Source: Tribonema minus (lineage: Eukaryota > Sar > Xanthophyceae > Tribonematales > Tribonemataceae). From it: 64,000 nucleotides of DNA. Location of the stretch: assembly GCA_017506865.1 (NCBI GenBank), contig JAFCMP010000043.1, positions 62,001 through 126,000 of the forward strand. The letters are read 5' to 3'. Shown here in pieces: positions 43,501 through 56,900 of the stretch. The notes below the pieces were generated by a model that saw only the letters and a program-made list of their open reading frames with translations, was not told where the DNA came from and did not search any database. The position numbers were made by a program, and so were the translations under genes. How positions within the stretch are numbered: position 1 is the first letter of the stretch; each line of letters begins with the position of its first letter.

Positions 43501-46500
43501 CGATGTTGAGAGGATCCCAAGCGCCATACCTAACCCTAGCCCTAACCCTGCGGTGAGCGTGCAAGTCAGTAGTCTAGCGCGCCCACTATTGCTGAGCACT
43601 GCCGTGATCGCGGTGCGCCATTGCGGGCCATGCGGTGCTTACAGATGGTTGGCTGCGTGCAGGTGCCAATGCGGCGACGTTCAGGCGTTGCGCCGTACGG
43701 GGGGGATGCGCAGTCTAGACCTTAGGGCCGAGCGATGATGAGCAGAGGCGGCATCAATGAGTCACACTTGTCATTGAATCAGACTTGTCATTGTTGAGTC
43801 AGGTTCATCACCAATGTCTCAGACTCATCATCAATAACTCAGACTCAATTTCAGACTCATCATCGATGAGGCATGATCCCGGACTCACCACCGCCCGAGC
43901 TTACGCTGCAGTCTCCGCTCTCACTACTGCTCTCACTTTCCGCAGCTGCGCAAGCGCCACCCTTACGACCTCATCTTCCTCAGCGGGTTCAGTCATCTTG
44001 TTTAAATCATGAGAATGAGTCAGACTCAACATTGATCAGTCATGACCCCTACTTCGCCACCGCTCAAGTTCACGATGCACGTGCCACTTTTGCTACTGCT
44101 CTCTCTCTCCGCAGCTGCGCAAGCGCCACCCATCCGACCCCATCTTTCTCAGTGGTTTCAGCCTGGGAGGCAACGTCATCAGCAAGTACCTGGGGGAGAT
44201 AGGCAGCAGGGCTCAGGAGCTGGGGATAATCGGGGCGAGCGTATCTTGCGTGCCTTTCGACGCAGTGGGCTGCCAAGAGCAGGTGCGACCATGTCAAAAC
44301 TTCAAGTACCACCAGTTGCTCTCGGATACCTTTTCCTTGCTAAATACGCAACATGTTGACACTGGCGACCTGCAATTGAGCCTTGCCCACTCAACGCGAT
44401 GGCGTGAACGCATGAATACGCAACGTATTTTCATTGGCGACCTGCAATTGAGCCATGCTCACTCAGCGCGATGGCATGAATGCATGCGAAACCCGCATCG
44501 CAAGCTTGTGGTTCTGCACACTGTGGGTGTCGTGCTTCCATACTCGTGTGTCATTGCTCCAGGGGCGAGGGCGGCTTCAGAGATACTCCTCGCTGAATGC
44601 GCAATGTATGCATATCATGCGGGTGATGGCACGAATGCACTTGAAGTCTGCGCCACAATTTCGCGAGCCACGTGATTGTCGGGTTTCGGTGTTCCTGTCA
44701 CGACTCCTCAACTAGCATTTTGTTTCTGTCTACTTCCTCCAGAAATGTGCAATGCATTCATCTTGTCGACCTTGGCGCCCCTGCCACTTCCTTTTCTGCT
44801 ACCCCGCCACTTAGGGTTAGGGTTAGGGCTAGGTTACCCTAACCCTAACCCTCACTCAGCGCTCAGCAGCATTGCGTGTCAGTGCTCACAGCCAGGCACA
44901 AACCCCGCCTCCAGGGGCCTTTTTCAACATGCTGCTGGCCCGTTGTGCCGTGGGCACTGGCGCTGCAGTCGGCGCGCTGAGCACTGATGATACCCATACA
45001 TACCCATACCTATAGCAGCACTGAGAGGACGGCACTTTCAGTCGCCTGTGCCTCACAAACAACACCTGTGGACCTGTTGTCTGGTCTGCGTACACTTGTG
45101 CACTGCAGATTTGGCTCGGGCTTCATTAGGCGCGTCTACAGCGGCAACTCCCTCGTGCTGAGCACTGATGATACCCATAAATACTCACACGAATACCTAC
45201 CTACCCCCTTGCGCTGCAGATCGACTCTGGCTTCAACAGGCTCGTGTACAGCGGCAACTTCCTGGCGCTGAGCACTGATGATATCCATACATCTCCTATA
45301 CACACACCTATGCGCTGCAGATGGACTCGTGCTTCAACATGCGTGTCTACGACAACCTTAAATACATGATGAGCACTGATGTTACCCATACATGCCAACA
45401 CCTATACCTACGCAGATCGACTCGGGCTTCAACAGGCGCGTGTACAGCGGCAACTTCCTGGTGCTGAGCGCTGATGTTAACCATTGAAATACATACCCTA
45501 TACCTACGCAGATCGACTCAGGCTTCAACAGGCGCGTGTACAGCGGCAACTTCCTCAAGTCCCTCAAGCCCAAGATCGCGCGCAAGTTTGCCGACCCGGC
45601 GCTTGCGGAGCAGGTGAGTGACCTTCTTTACTTCAGTGACCTTACTTCTTCCCAGAATGCGCAAACAACGCAGTCTGCGTAGAAGTGCCGGGGCTCGTTC
45701 CTCGACGTGTACGTGGTGACATTGTGTCGCGCAAAGTCAATGACCGTGCGCTGGCAGACCAGGTCCATGTCTGCAGACTTGTACATTCGTCATGACACTG
45801 TGGCGCGCGAATTCGCTGACGATACTTCAAGAAGCAGCGACTGCGCAATTCAACAACGCGCCCCCTTGTGCAACTGTCCTGGGTAGCCACAACACCATGC
45901 GCAGGTTCATCAATTCGCAGTACATTCGCCACGGCAACTCTGCTGAAGCACGCAGAACGAGATTGCATCGCGCTCTTGCCGATGTTTTGCTCGCTGTTGT
46001 GTTGCCCGTGTGCTCCTCATGGCACTCAACTGTCTGCCGCGACCTGTTTCTGCTGATGCAGGCGAAGAAGGTTCTCGATCTGGAGGCCACGCGCATTGAG
46101 ATTGCATTGTGCACTAGGGGTTAGTATTACGGTTAGGGTTTTGGTTCCTGTGCTCGTGCATGTCACGTTACGTTGTGCTGCGTTGCCTGTGTGGCTTAAT
46201 GACCATCAAACTGCCTGCCGTGGCCCATTTCTCCTGACGCAGGCGAAGAAGGTTCTCGATCTGGAGGCCATCTTAGCGTGCTCCTCCATCGGGGAGTTTG
46301 ATGACCTCTACATTGCCAAGGTGACATGCCATGTGCTAACGTGATCTCATTAGCGCTGCAAGCACTGGTTTACGCTTGAAGGTCACCCCGAAAAAAGTCA
46401 ACATGTGCCATCGCTTGCGATCATTCTAAGGCATGGTGTCAAGGCCTGCGAACAGAGAGCTGTCATACAGTCTCAGGAACAGACTCAGAAATTTGTGCCC

Positions 46501-48258
46501 ATGGTTGCACTTGAACTTTGTGAAGCACTTGGAGATGGCGTATGTCTGTTTTGCTGGTGAACTTGGGTATGCTCAGCTGCTAGTCCCAATCGTGCGTCAA
46601 TGGCTACATACCCAATGCGAGCGTAGCCCCACAGCAACGTTTGCTCACCGCATGCTGCAAGCATCCCCCCTGTGAGGCACAGGAAGCGCGCCGTGCTTCC
46701 GAGTGAGGAAGATCATGCTCAAGTGTACCCGTAACCTCAAGTTGGTGTTCGTTCACATCGTGTGCACCTCAGTCAGTAGCGCATGGCTTATGATGACAAA
46801 GCTTGGTGTGTCCGTTCCTGGATCTGAGATGACCAAATGTCAATGCACATCAAGTTTTGTAGTGATACGTGGACCTCTGCCAAACCCTAAGCCTAACACC
46901 TGACCTAAGCGTACACTAACCCTTGCGATATTTTCACACCACTCTGACTTCGCGAATGTGTGTTAGAGTACCGAGGTGGGGTGCCACTGACATTTTATCA
47001 TTGACCCTCTCTTTCTTACTTTTTTTTTGAAGCATCATACCATGGTCACGTGCGCAGCTTCAACTCCACCACCTTGAATTCGAGATTAAACACCCTACCT
47101 TTATCGTACCACATGTTGCAATCATTCACATCAGGTTGACGACGCAGGTGTGCGTCAGCTTGCCAGTATTCAGTGCGTCCGACACCTTCAAATACTTACG
47201 TCCACTGTACATATGCGTCAGCATATCAGTATGCTGTGTGTCTTACATCTTCTCAAAACCTCACGCCCCCTGTACAAGTGCGGTGGCATGTCAGTCTGCA
47301 GTGCGTCTGACATTGTCTCAAAATCTCACATTCGCTGTTTCCCATCAAACCTTTCTCAGGTGTACGGCTTTGACTCCGCTACCGACTACTACATCAAGAA
47401 CCAATCGGGACCATTCTTGAAGAAGGTTACGGTTCCGCTGCTCGCCATCCAAGCGCGCGACGACCCGTTTATGCGGGCCGACACCCTTCCCACGCAGGAG
47501 ACGTGTGAGGGCGCGCCAATTAAGCTCGCGTATTACGACAAGGGAGGTACGTCAACAGTTTGTTTTGCATGTTTTATGCCCCCTTGCAAGGGGCGTACTT
47601 GAAGGTGTTCGTTTGTTTGTGCGCTCATTTTAATGCAGATCTTTTACAACAAGTACGACCGGGTCGGTATGTCAACAAAGTGATCGCCAATTCGCACTGA
47701 TACAGTTTCAAGGTGTTCACATGCATGTAGTTTCTGGTTGCAACCTGGACATCCACAGCTGGGCTTTTTCGCGCCCTATGCGAGAACTATTGAAAAGTAC
47801 GTCGACACTTCCTGTGTTATGCTTGCCCGATATCTCAAGCGCGAAAGGACACGCATGCCATTGTTTGGCTGTGGCGTGCTTCCTGAGTATTGTACAGGAT
47901 ATAGTCAACATTCGCTCTACTTGCCTTCCTCGCTGTGACACTGAAGAATCAGTAACATGACTGTGTCAAGCTTGCCCCTGCAAGCACACTTTCTAGCGGA
48001 TTCAGCGTATACCATTGACCCTGCAAGCACACTTTCTAGCGGATTCAGCGTATACCATTGACCCTGCAAGCACACTTTCTAGCGGATTCAGCGTATACAA
48101 CTGACCCTGCTGTGCTGCCCCCCCGGTGCGCCCCCCTCGCGCTTTTAGGTCACTGCGCGTTCATCTCCAGAGACAGGGCCGACAGGGAGAACAACGGCTG
48201 GCTGCCGCTGCAGCTGGCGCGCTTCGCGGAACACCTCGAGACGGCGCACGCCTCCTGA
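40591..48258 (+). CDS. alpha/beta hydrolase, YheT/ABHD1-3 type
   Basis: Seven exons, 40591-40883, 42219-42510, 44115-44282, 45512-45613, 46243-46320, 47360-47546 and 48149-48258, join with matching phases into 409 residues. The N-terminus (~60 residues, Ala/Ser-rich) may be an organelle transit peptide. ARWAFNPHVHTIFG is the family N-terminal motif, followed by TPDGDFIDVDF. LTHGLEST is the oxyanion region and FRSCSGEDNR the following strand-loop. Ser211 in SGFSLGGN is the nucleophile; D345 or D346 (ARDDPF) and His375 (KGGHCAF) complete the triad. FNRRVYSGNFLKSLK and FDDLYIAKVYGFDSATDYY also match the family. Members are esterases or phospholipase-like enzymes; the substrate here is unknown. 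Introns 2, 3 and 4 hold well-preserved echo arrays. Confidence 0.93.
41962..42015. repeat. inverted telomere-type hexamers
   Basis: TTAGGG-type repeats run directly into CCCTAA-type repeats (gggttagggttaaccctaac junction near 41985), forming a perfect small palindrome in the first hydrolase intron. Confidence 0.9.
42511..43092 (+). repeat. donor-side echoes of hydrolase exon 42219-42510, four copies
   Basis: The exon end encoding RTLGAYHMGFTDDLGFLVET plus gtgag donor is followed by copies ending at about 42640, 42757, 42936 and 43055. The first differs by a few bases. Later ones are reduced to gcgtaccac...gttcac...ctcgtgg. Spacers contain one to three gagc(a/g)ctga(t/c)gcagga(t/c)gcgcaaa units. 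Confidence 0.94.
43740..44114 (+). repeat. acceptor-side echo of hydrolase exon 44115-44282 and TCA-rich repeats
   Basis: The leader ctactgctctc and border ccgcagctgcgcaagcgccaccc are present at 43920-43965, continuing as a copy of exon codons for DLIFLSGFS, before the functional site at 44093-44160. The flank at 43755-43870 is a simple repeat of (g/a)agtcagactcatcatc(g/a)atg type. Confidence 0.9.
44810..44862. repeat. second inverted telomere-type hexamer block
   Basis: The sequence gggttagggttagggctagg is followed at once by ttaccctaaccctaaccctc, a TTAGGG/CCCTAA inversion in the third hydrolase intron. Confidence 0.88.
44915..45511 (+). repeat. acceptor-side echoes of hydrolase exon 45512-45613, four to five copies
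   Basis: Exon-start copies (gcag|atcgactcgggcttcaacag then gcgcgtgtacagcggcaactt) lie at about 45110, 45219, 45321 and 45417 before the functional copy at 45512. A ruined copy lies near 44922. Each is followed by gctgagcactgatg(a/t)ta(a/c)cc and catac-rich spacer. The copy at 45417 is identical to the exon over about 45 bp save one base. Confidence 0.95.
45985..46242 (+). repeat. acceptor-side echo of hydrolase exon 46243-46320
   Basis: The border gcaggcgaagaaggttctcg, followed by atctggaggcca, occurs at 46059-46091 and again at the functional site 46240-46271. The leader (tgcccgtgtg...ctcaactgtctgccgcgacc) is duplicated too, spacing about 180 bp. Confidence 0.92.
47140..47359 (+). repeat. 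~75-bp tandem triplet before the sixth hydrolase exon
   Basis: Three diverged units with (g/a)tcag...cagt(a/g)(t/c)(g/t)cagtgcgtc(c/t)gaca...ctcaaa start near 47150, 47215 and 47286, just upstream of the acceptor at 47359. Confidence 0.75.
47985..48115 (+). repeat. nearly perfect 56-bp triplication
   Basis: The unit ccctgcaagcacactttcta...gcggattcagcgtatacca occurs three times in direct succession (about 47972, 48018 and 48062 starts). Near identity implies recent expansion, in the last hydrolase intron. Confidence 0.92.
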
Positions 48259-49901
48259 GGCATTTGTGAGAGCATCTCTTAAGATCTCGAGCACACTTTC
48301 TCAACAATGATGCCAAGAACATATTATTGCAGGAGATCGCGCAACTTCAAAACGGCTGTTACAGCGCTTTCAGCGCGTGATCCCGCTTGGGGAACGACGC
48401 AGCGGCGCCCAGATGCAGCGCGAGAACGTCAGCCTGGTAACTGTGGTCAGGGGCTTTCACATGCCGACGTCAGCATACTATGGCTGGTTCCCTGGAGGGT
48501 TTGTTCTGCATAGGACGCTGTGAGTGTGCTGGGCAGGGATGCCCCGCAGCATGGCGCCCATGACACACCACCACTTGTGGTGTCTCAGTGCTCAGGCAGC
48601 AGTGCTCAGGCAGTGGCGATGGCGCTCGCAGCGCTGCAACGTTGCACGCTGCACGCAACCTGCATGGCGAAATGGGGGGGGGGGCTGGGGTCTCGGCGCT
48701 CTCTGCCCTCACGCGATGACGTTATCATTACTTAGGAAAGGCACCGCGTTTAACGCTGCAAGTAACATGGAGACGCTTGTTGCAGCAGCAATGTGTTGTA
48801 CTGCGTAGCATGTCAAGCGCTCCGCGGTCGCTGCGATCAATGATTAGCACTAGCGCGCATTGCCCGCACTTGCGCGGGCGTGCATTACTATGTATAGGTA
48901 GTAGGTCGCGCTGATCTGCAGCAGCTGTGAATGATGACCCTTATGCCACGGTCTTACAGTTTGCCTGTCAACCTTGCCTTGCTCAGTGTGCGCCACACTT
49001 CGTGGTGAAGGATGCCAGCAGCACTGGCACAGTTGGGTCAATTTCAAAGCACCGCTGCACAGGCACCAGTGGCAGCAGTTGCGGCAGCTGCGGTGGCCCT
49101 GTGGTGTCATGCCATCGTTGCAGCGCAGCAATTGGCCAGGGGCCTCGTTGCAAATGCAAACTCAAGTTGCTCTTTTGGGTGATGAGGAGTTTTACTGACG
49201 GATCTCAGCATCACCCGAACGTGTAGTACTTTCACAGTTGCGCCCTGTCGTTGGTGCCGACACACAACAAGTCATTGTAACGCCACTCATTCAACTGCTG
49301 CATAGGAAATGAGCGTCGCATCAAATACACCAAGCATGGTGTTGGTGCACTTGTCCTCAGCAGAGAAGAAACAGTGCGCTCGGATCCGCATTACAGGCCG
49401 TGTGCAACAGCTCCGTGGTTATAGTGTCATGAAAGGATCTGAGCATCTCCTGATTTTGTAGTTGATTCATATGCCAAGCGGTGGCGGCGGCGGCGGCAGC
49501 GGAGCCTCAGAAGGCGGCAGGCCACCCGTCTTCATCTGCTGGTCGGGGCACGCACTGTAACTCTGCGCACAGATATCGCCAGCAAGCCGGACAACCGAGG
49601 ACTCCGCAGCAGCGCATTCTTCACGCTAGTTCTGCTTTTGCGTTAAATGCTGTGGCGAGAGCAGCAGCGTTTCAAAAAAAAATTGGTAGGTTTATTCTCG
49701 CTTGGGGTAGGTATGCAGAGGTGGGGTCAAATCTCTCAGTTTGTGAAGCCGACCAGCTCTGCACCTAGACAACGCGTAGCTGCAGCGTATCTCAGGCCCG
49801 AGTGCTTCGCAGCCGTATCTTGCGCTGGCCGGCGTCAGAGCTTCACGGTGTGTGCGGTGAGAGGAGCAGCCTTGGGTGGCAGACAAGGGGCTTAGTGGGC
49901 G
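48259..49901. other. intergenic region, no gene recognised
   Basis: Open frames are short and domain-free on both strands. An in-frame TAG at 49893 precedes the next gene's start codon. Confidence 0.45.
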
Positions 49902-50886
49902 ATGGCCGTGAAAAGAAGGGCCAAGCGAGGCAAAGCACCCGCCGCTGAAGCCGACGCGCAGCAGAACGTCGCAGAAGCATCTTCCCGGGCCGCTCAAGCC
50001 GCCCAGTCTGACCCACAGCTAGCGGATCTCGAGTCCGGTTTGCTGGCGAAAGCTGCAGCTGCAGCAGCGGCAGCGGCAGCAGCAGCCGAAGACCAGGACG
50101 TCGCGGGCCTGCCTACTGTGGTGGTCCCCACAGGATCAGATGGATGTCACAATTGTGAGAGGCTGGGAGGGCGCGAGGGTACGGTGGGGGCTGCAGCGGC
50201 TGCGGAGTGGCCATGGCGCACCCTGCCTCCAAAGACGGTGAAAGAGTACATGGCTTACGTGAGGACCTTAGAGCAGGGCAGCGGCGGCAGCAGCAGCGTT
50301 CGGCTGCAGGTGTCTGACCTCAGAGCGCAGCTCTCTGACGTGAGGTGCGCCACCTGCAGAGATCACCTCCACGCAGCTCTCGACAAAGCCCTGGCGGACG
50401 GCCACCTGCAGCTGCACAAGCAGCTCAGGCTCAACGTAGAGGACGACGGCACGGCGCTCGTGCTATCTGCGCCGACGTCGCTGGACGCGCTGACCAAGCT
50501 CTCCCGAGTCGTCCAGGCCGCTGCCGGCATCACCTCTGCCGAGCAGCAAGATGGATCCGCAGACGGATCTTCTCCCTCTTTACCGCGGGCGCGCCTGCAA
50601 GTCAGTGGCGCCGCCGGCAAGGCGCCGCCCGCCGCCACCGCCGCCGCTGCCGCCGCCGAACTCACCGTGGAGGAGCAGCAGGAGCGCGCTCGGCTGCTCT
50701 CGGCGAAGGAGCTCGCGGAGTGCCTCAGGGACCAGGCCGCCGCCGCCACCGCCATCGGCCTCTCGTCGCCCCCCGAGCCCGGCATCCACCAGCTGCTCGA
50801 CGAGCTGCACGAGCGGCGCAAGAAGGCGGAGGAGCTGTGCGCAGAGCTGGCGGCGAGCATCGCGAACGAGGACGGCGGCAGCAGCA

Positions 50887-50919
<33 letters not shown>

Positions 50920-53900
50920 TGGAGTGGAACCCCAAGTTCGCGCAGCTGCTGCAGCCCGCGGACCTCAACGTCGGCGCGTGGCTGCGCGAGCTCACGGCGG
51001 TCGTCACCGCGGTGTGCGCGCTGCAGACGGTGGCGTTCCTGACGGGCGACGACGCGATCGCGGCGGCGCTCGCGCGCCTCGCGGACGGCGTCACGTCGTC
51101 CTACGAGGCGTCCCTCGCGCGCCTGCTCGCGGCGGCGACGGACGCGTCCGAGGACGCCGCGCGCGCGCCCGCCTCCCCGCAGCCGCACATGGTGGCGCTC
51201 TTTCTCGCGAGCAACGTGCGGCGCGGACTCGCGCGGCAGCTCGCCGCCAAGCGCGCCGAGCTCGCCGCGCTGCACGACGGCGTCGCCGCGGCGCTGTCCA
51301 CGCCGCAGGCGCGGCTCGCCGTCGCGCGCGCCGAGCGCGCGCGCGCCGCGTGGGAGGCGCCGCTGCTCGCGGAGGCGTTCGGCGACAACGACGCTTTCGC
51401 GCAGCGCGTGCTCGCCGCGCGCCTGCAGCTCGTGTGCGGCGACGGCGGCGGCGGCGGCGGCGGCGGCGGCTGGCCTCACGGCGAGACGCTCGTGGCGGAG
51501 CAGCAGATGGACATGCAGCTCGCGCGCGGGGTGGCGGAGTGGGAGCAGCGGCTGGAGGCGGTGCGCGCGGACGCGGCGGCGGCGTTCGACGCACTGCTCG
51601 CGCCGGACGTGTACCCGCAGACGCCCGCGCTCGCGGCGGCGCTGCACGCGTGGCGCGGCGACTTCGAGGCGGCGTGGGCGGACAGCGAGCAGAAGAAGAT
51701 GCTCAAGGTGGGTGGCGGTGTCGTTGTTGGTCGGGTTTTGCTGCGTCGTGTGTCTGCGGGAGTGGTGGGACGATAGGCGCTACGGGGTGGCGACGGCGCG
51801 CTCTGCACACACATCTGTGGAGCACTGCTCCGTTTAGCGCTGTAAGCAGCCCATTGTACAGTACAGCACACTTACTGACCCCTTCAGCGCTGTAAGCAGC
51901 CCATCGTACAGTACAGTCCACTTACAGTTCAGTCCACTTACAGTACAGTATAGTTAGAGTAAGGTTACAGTACAGTACATACAGTACAGTGCAGGCGTGG
52001 ACTCGACTGCCGGCCACAGCGCTTGCGGCGATGCGCTCTCAAGATTTTGCAGGTTTCTTTGCCAGTCAGCTGAGGCGTTCATGTACCTGTTTTGAGAAGC
52101 GCAGGCAGTGATTGCTCGCTACGTCCAGAACACAGACTTGTAGATCTGCCGAATCCATTTGCAGCCTCTTGAATCGTGAACGGCGCCGCAAGATGATGTC
52201 TTCTACAACTTCTTGCTGTTGAAGTGCCGTCGGTGCGCTCATCTGATTGATGTTAAAGTTCAGCGTACGCTGTATACAGCCATCGCTCTCATGACGGCCA
52301 AAGTCGTGCCAGGTCGCATTGGTTCTAAGTGTTTGCCAGTCAATAGGGCAGTGCATTTCTGCTGGCCTGTGGCACAGCAGCGTGTATGCGACCGTGTATG
52401 CAATGGTGTGTTGAAGTTGCAGGGTAACTGCGAATACCAAAAAATCACTTCTGCGTAGGCGGCAGTTCTGTGCCATCACATGCAATCGGTTTGCGCGCCA
52501 CATGCAGTGGCCAAGCCTTCATGGCGTCCATGCCTGGCGTTTGCAGGGGGTACAACACTTTAGGGGTTAGAAATACGGTTAACAGCGGTCATGGCTCTGC
52601 TGCACACCGAGGACATGGGGCAGTCTCTCTACATGCAGGCCGTAAACAGTAGCAAAGTCAGCAGCTGCAGGTGCACATGTACTCGGTTGCCCATCGCACT
52701 GGCTTCTTGAATGTGCCACACTGGCAGTAGTGCAGATCAACTGTCGAAGGCTTTCACTTTACACCCAGCAGCCCCGCACATTTCAAAGACTGGCCTTGCC
52801 GTCAGAATGACCGCGCGCACACCCACTCATCCACACAAGTGAGTAACCGAGTGACTCTACTCTACTCCACCCGAAACCGCGCGCACCGCAGGGCCACGCG
52901 AGTCAGAACGCGGTCACCAGCCACTCGGAGCGGTTTGCGCGTGTGAAACTCGCTCTCAAGGCTGTCAGCGACGAGCGTGCCAAGATCGCCAAGGTCACCA
53001 AGCGGCGTCAGATCACTGCCGGCGGCGGCAGCAGCGGCGGCGGCAGCAGCGGCGGCGGCGATGGCGATGGCGATGCTGCGGCTGCGGCGGAGGAGGCGCG
53101 TCAGGAGATGGAGCTGACGGAGCGCGAGCAGAAGCTCAATCAGGTGCGCTTTGGTGCGGCGCTGTGGTTATACTGGTGATGGTGTATCGTACAGCAAGTA
53201 GACAATCAGTTACGCTTTACTTCAGTAAAACCATTAGGCGCGCTTTGGTGCGGCATTGTGGTCTTGATGGTGGTGGTGCAATGTACTTCAAGGTGATGCA
53301 GACACCACAAGAGGGCGGGGTCTACAGTAACCTGGTGTATTTCAGGAAGACGATCAGGTGCGCTTTGCTTCAAGAAGACCATCAGGTGCGCTTTGGCGCG
53401 GCGTTGTGTGTGTGTTGGTGGTGTAATGTAGTTGAAGAAGACAAGCAGGTGCGCTTTGCTTCAAGAAGACCATCAGGTGCGCTATGGCGCGGCGCATTGT
53501 AGTTGTGCTGATTGTGGTGTAAATGTACTAGAAGAAGACAGTCAGCTGCGCTTTGGCGCAGCGTTGTGGTTATGCTGGTGGTTGTGTAACGTACTTCAAG
53601 AGGACAATTCGGCTGAGGCATCAAAGGGTGTTGTGGGAGTAAGAGGGAGTATGGTCAGGTTTTGCTGAGCACTGATGGCAAAGGATGACACCGCCAGTGG
53701 GTGGGATCCAAGCTAAGTTGACAGTCACCAATGCCGCTCATGAGCATTCATCAAGGTGCCAGATCTGCTGTCGCTCGCGCACTCCACTCAACATGTGCCA
53801 CACATTGTCACTCTTGACGCAACTGCTGCATCTTAGGCGCGCGAATCAGCGACATTGGCGACCTCACGAGACCCTCATTGCACTCAGCTCGGCCACGCAC

Positions 53901-56900
53901 CACCACAGCACGCGCTCTGCACAGAAGCCCTGTTCACTGCAACACTCTCATCACCGCTCAACGTAAAAACATACCCCCCCAAACCCCCCTCACTCTCGCA
54001 CCGCAGGAGCGCCAGCTGGCGCACCAGAAGCAGGTCAGCGCCAAGCTCGACTACCGCGCCTTCATGGTGCGCCTGCTCTCCGCGCGCCACTGGCAGCTGC
54101 GCGAGTTCTACGCGCGGCAGGGCGCGCGCATCGCGGGCCGCGACGCCGCGGCGCGGCGCCTGTGCGGCGGCGCGGCGGCGGCGGCCGCGCGCCTGCAGGC
54201 GGCGGCGGCGGCTGCGGCGCTGGAGGCAGCGGCGGCGGCGTGCAGCGCGTGGGCGGCGCAGCGCATTGAGCGGCAGCTGCTGCAGCTGGAGGCGAAGGAG
54301 CAGGCAGGCGCGGCGGCGCGGCGCCAGCGGAAGGTTCCCGCGCGCAGCAGCGGCGGCAGCAGCAGCAGCGGCAGCGGCGGCGCAGTCGCCAGCGGCAGCG
54401 GCGGCGCAGTCGCCAGCGGCGGCGGCGCTGCGGCAGCGCACAACGAAGCCGCTGCTGCCGCCGCCGCTGCTGCTGCTACTGCTGCAACGGAGGCAAAGGC
54501 TGCGGCGGCAGCTGCAGTGAGAGTCAACGCGCCAGCAGCGGTGGTGGCGCCGCCTGAGGCCGTCCAAGCAGCGCCCATTGTCATCGAAGCGGTTCATGAC
54601 TCAGACGGCTGGTGGCAGAAGTACGATCCCGCTGATGTCGACGGCGACGGCGGGTTTGTGACGATCTCGCGCGGCAAGCAGGCGCGCCCGCGCAAGCAGC
54701 AGCAGGCGGCGGCAGCGGCGGCTGCGCCCGTTGCGGCACCGTCCAGCGGCAGCATTGCTCCTCAGGTGCGGGCAGCCGCGGCCACTGCGACGTCGCCCGC
54801 CAACAAGGAAGCTGTCAGCACGGCGCCCGCGCAGCAGTGGCAGCAGCAGCAGGCGCGAGCGGCATCTCCGGGGGGAGCGTCTCGGTCATTCGCGCAGGCC
54901 CCCGCGACGCACCCGCTGCAGCCGCTACGCGCACAGCCGCCGCCGCCGCCGCAGCAGCAGCAGCAGCAGCGGCCCGTGACAAAGGCTCCAGCAAAGCCAG
55001 TGGCGGCACCGACTCCTTCCGCTAGCCGACCGCTGCCGCCAGCTGCCTCTTCGCCGCCGCCTGGCGACAAGGCCGCTGCGGCAGCGACGGCGGTTGCGGT
55101 TGCCGCCGACGTCAAGCTCGCTGACAAGGCAGCGGCGCTAGAGGTGCTGACGCCTGATGGCGCGTCTGCGACCGGAACCGTGGCGCCAGAAGTTGAAGTG
55201 CCGGTGCCCGCCGCCACTTCGTCGAATGCCAGCTCTCCCGCCAAGGTGGCGGCTGCTGAGATGCCCAAGTCAGCCGCCGCAACGGCAGCACCAACAGCAG
55301 CACCAGCTGCAGCGGCGGCAGAGCTGGCAGCGCGCCACAAGGCGCTGGCAAAGTCTGCGCCCGCTGCGCCGCTGTCACCAGCCGCTCCGACTGTCGTCGA
55401 ATGCAGTACTGCCGCGGCGCTGGCAGTGGTGACTGCGGCGGAGCTTGTGGTGGATACGGAGGCGAGCGGCAGCAGCGGCGCAGACAGGTGCGCCGGCGCG
55501 GCGCCGCAGCGGCCGCCGAGCCCTGCTGCCATGCCGCTTGTGCGCGTCAACGGCATCGCCATCCAGTTCGGCTCGCTGGAGGTGGTGGAGCTGGAGGAGG
55601 AGGAGCTGGCAGCAGCAGATGCTCAGCAGCAGCAGCAGCAGCACCGGCAGTGCTCAGCAAGCGCCGCCCCAGCCGCCGCTGCCGGCAGCGCTGAGGTCGC
55701 TGCTGCTGCCGCCGCCGCCAGCGCACCCGCTGAGCAGTGCCGTGATCACGCTGCCGACGCGGGCACTGCGCCGCTGCAGACCGGCGCGCCGGCGCCGCCG
55801 CAGCAGCAGCAGCGGTCGCAGCACAGCACGCAGGCGGGCGCGGCGAACGGCAACGGGTGCGACGCGCCTCTGCGCGATGTGCAAGCCGCGGACGCCGCCG
55901 GCGGCGCGAGCGAGCCCGTACCGCAGGTCAGCGACGACAGCGCAGCGGCAGCAGCGGCAGGAGTGACGGTCACAGATGGCGCGCCGCCCACGGCGGCAGG
56001 TGATGCTGCTGCGGAGCCGGACGCGGAGGCAGGGGCGGGGGAGGAGGCGGCGCCGATGACTGCGCTGCAGCCGCAGCAGCAGCAGCAGCTGCTGCCGCCG
56101 CAGCCCTACAACCCGTATCTCGCTGCGCAGCACATGCAGCACGGCGGCGGCGCCCCGTACATGCACGGGCCGCCCATGTACCCTCACTATGGGGGCAACG
56201 GCGGCGGCGGTGCGATGGGCTACATGAACGGCGGCCACCACGTGCCGTACATGCACCACCACGGCGGCATGATGGACATGCCGCCGCAGCAGCAGCAGCA
56301 GCAGCAGCCGCCGCACGGTGGCGTGCACGAAGGCTCCGGGCCGCCGCACCCGCCCGGCGCCGGCGGCCCGCACGCGCAGCGCCACGCCGGCCCTGCGCCG
56401 CCGCAGCAGCAGCAGCAGCCGCAGCAGCACCAGCAGCCGGTTTACTATCCGCCGCCGCACTTCTATGGGGGGGGTATGATGGACGGCCAGGGGGGGTATG
56501 GGTACCCGCACATGAACGGCGCGGGCCCCATGCACATGCCGCCGCCGCACCAGCAGATGGGCGGTATGGGCATGGGCATGCCGTTCCAGCCTCAGTACAT
56601 GGCGCAGCCGCCACAGTACACAGGCGGCGGCGCCATGAACGGCGGCAACAGGCGCGGTGCTGCGCAGCAGCATGGCGGGGAGGCCGGCGGCGGCGGCGGA
56701 TATGTGCCGCAGCCCATGCCCATGCCGGGGGGGGGGTTCATGTACCCGCAGTACCCCCCCTTTCAGCAGGCCATGGCGCTGCCGCCGCCGCCGCACCAGC
56801 AGCAGCTGCAGGTGGATCAGCAGCAGCAGCAGCAGCAGCCGCAGCAGGCGGCGGCGGCGGCGGGGGAGGGGCAGGGGGACGCGCAGCAGCCTGAAGGGCA

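Noticed and set aside
50345-51895. + strand 516-codon Arg/Ala frame
   Set aside because: Frame shadow of the large coiled-coil gene; composition is Arg-rich noise typical of GC-rich DNA.
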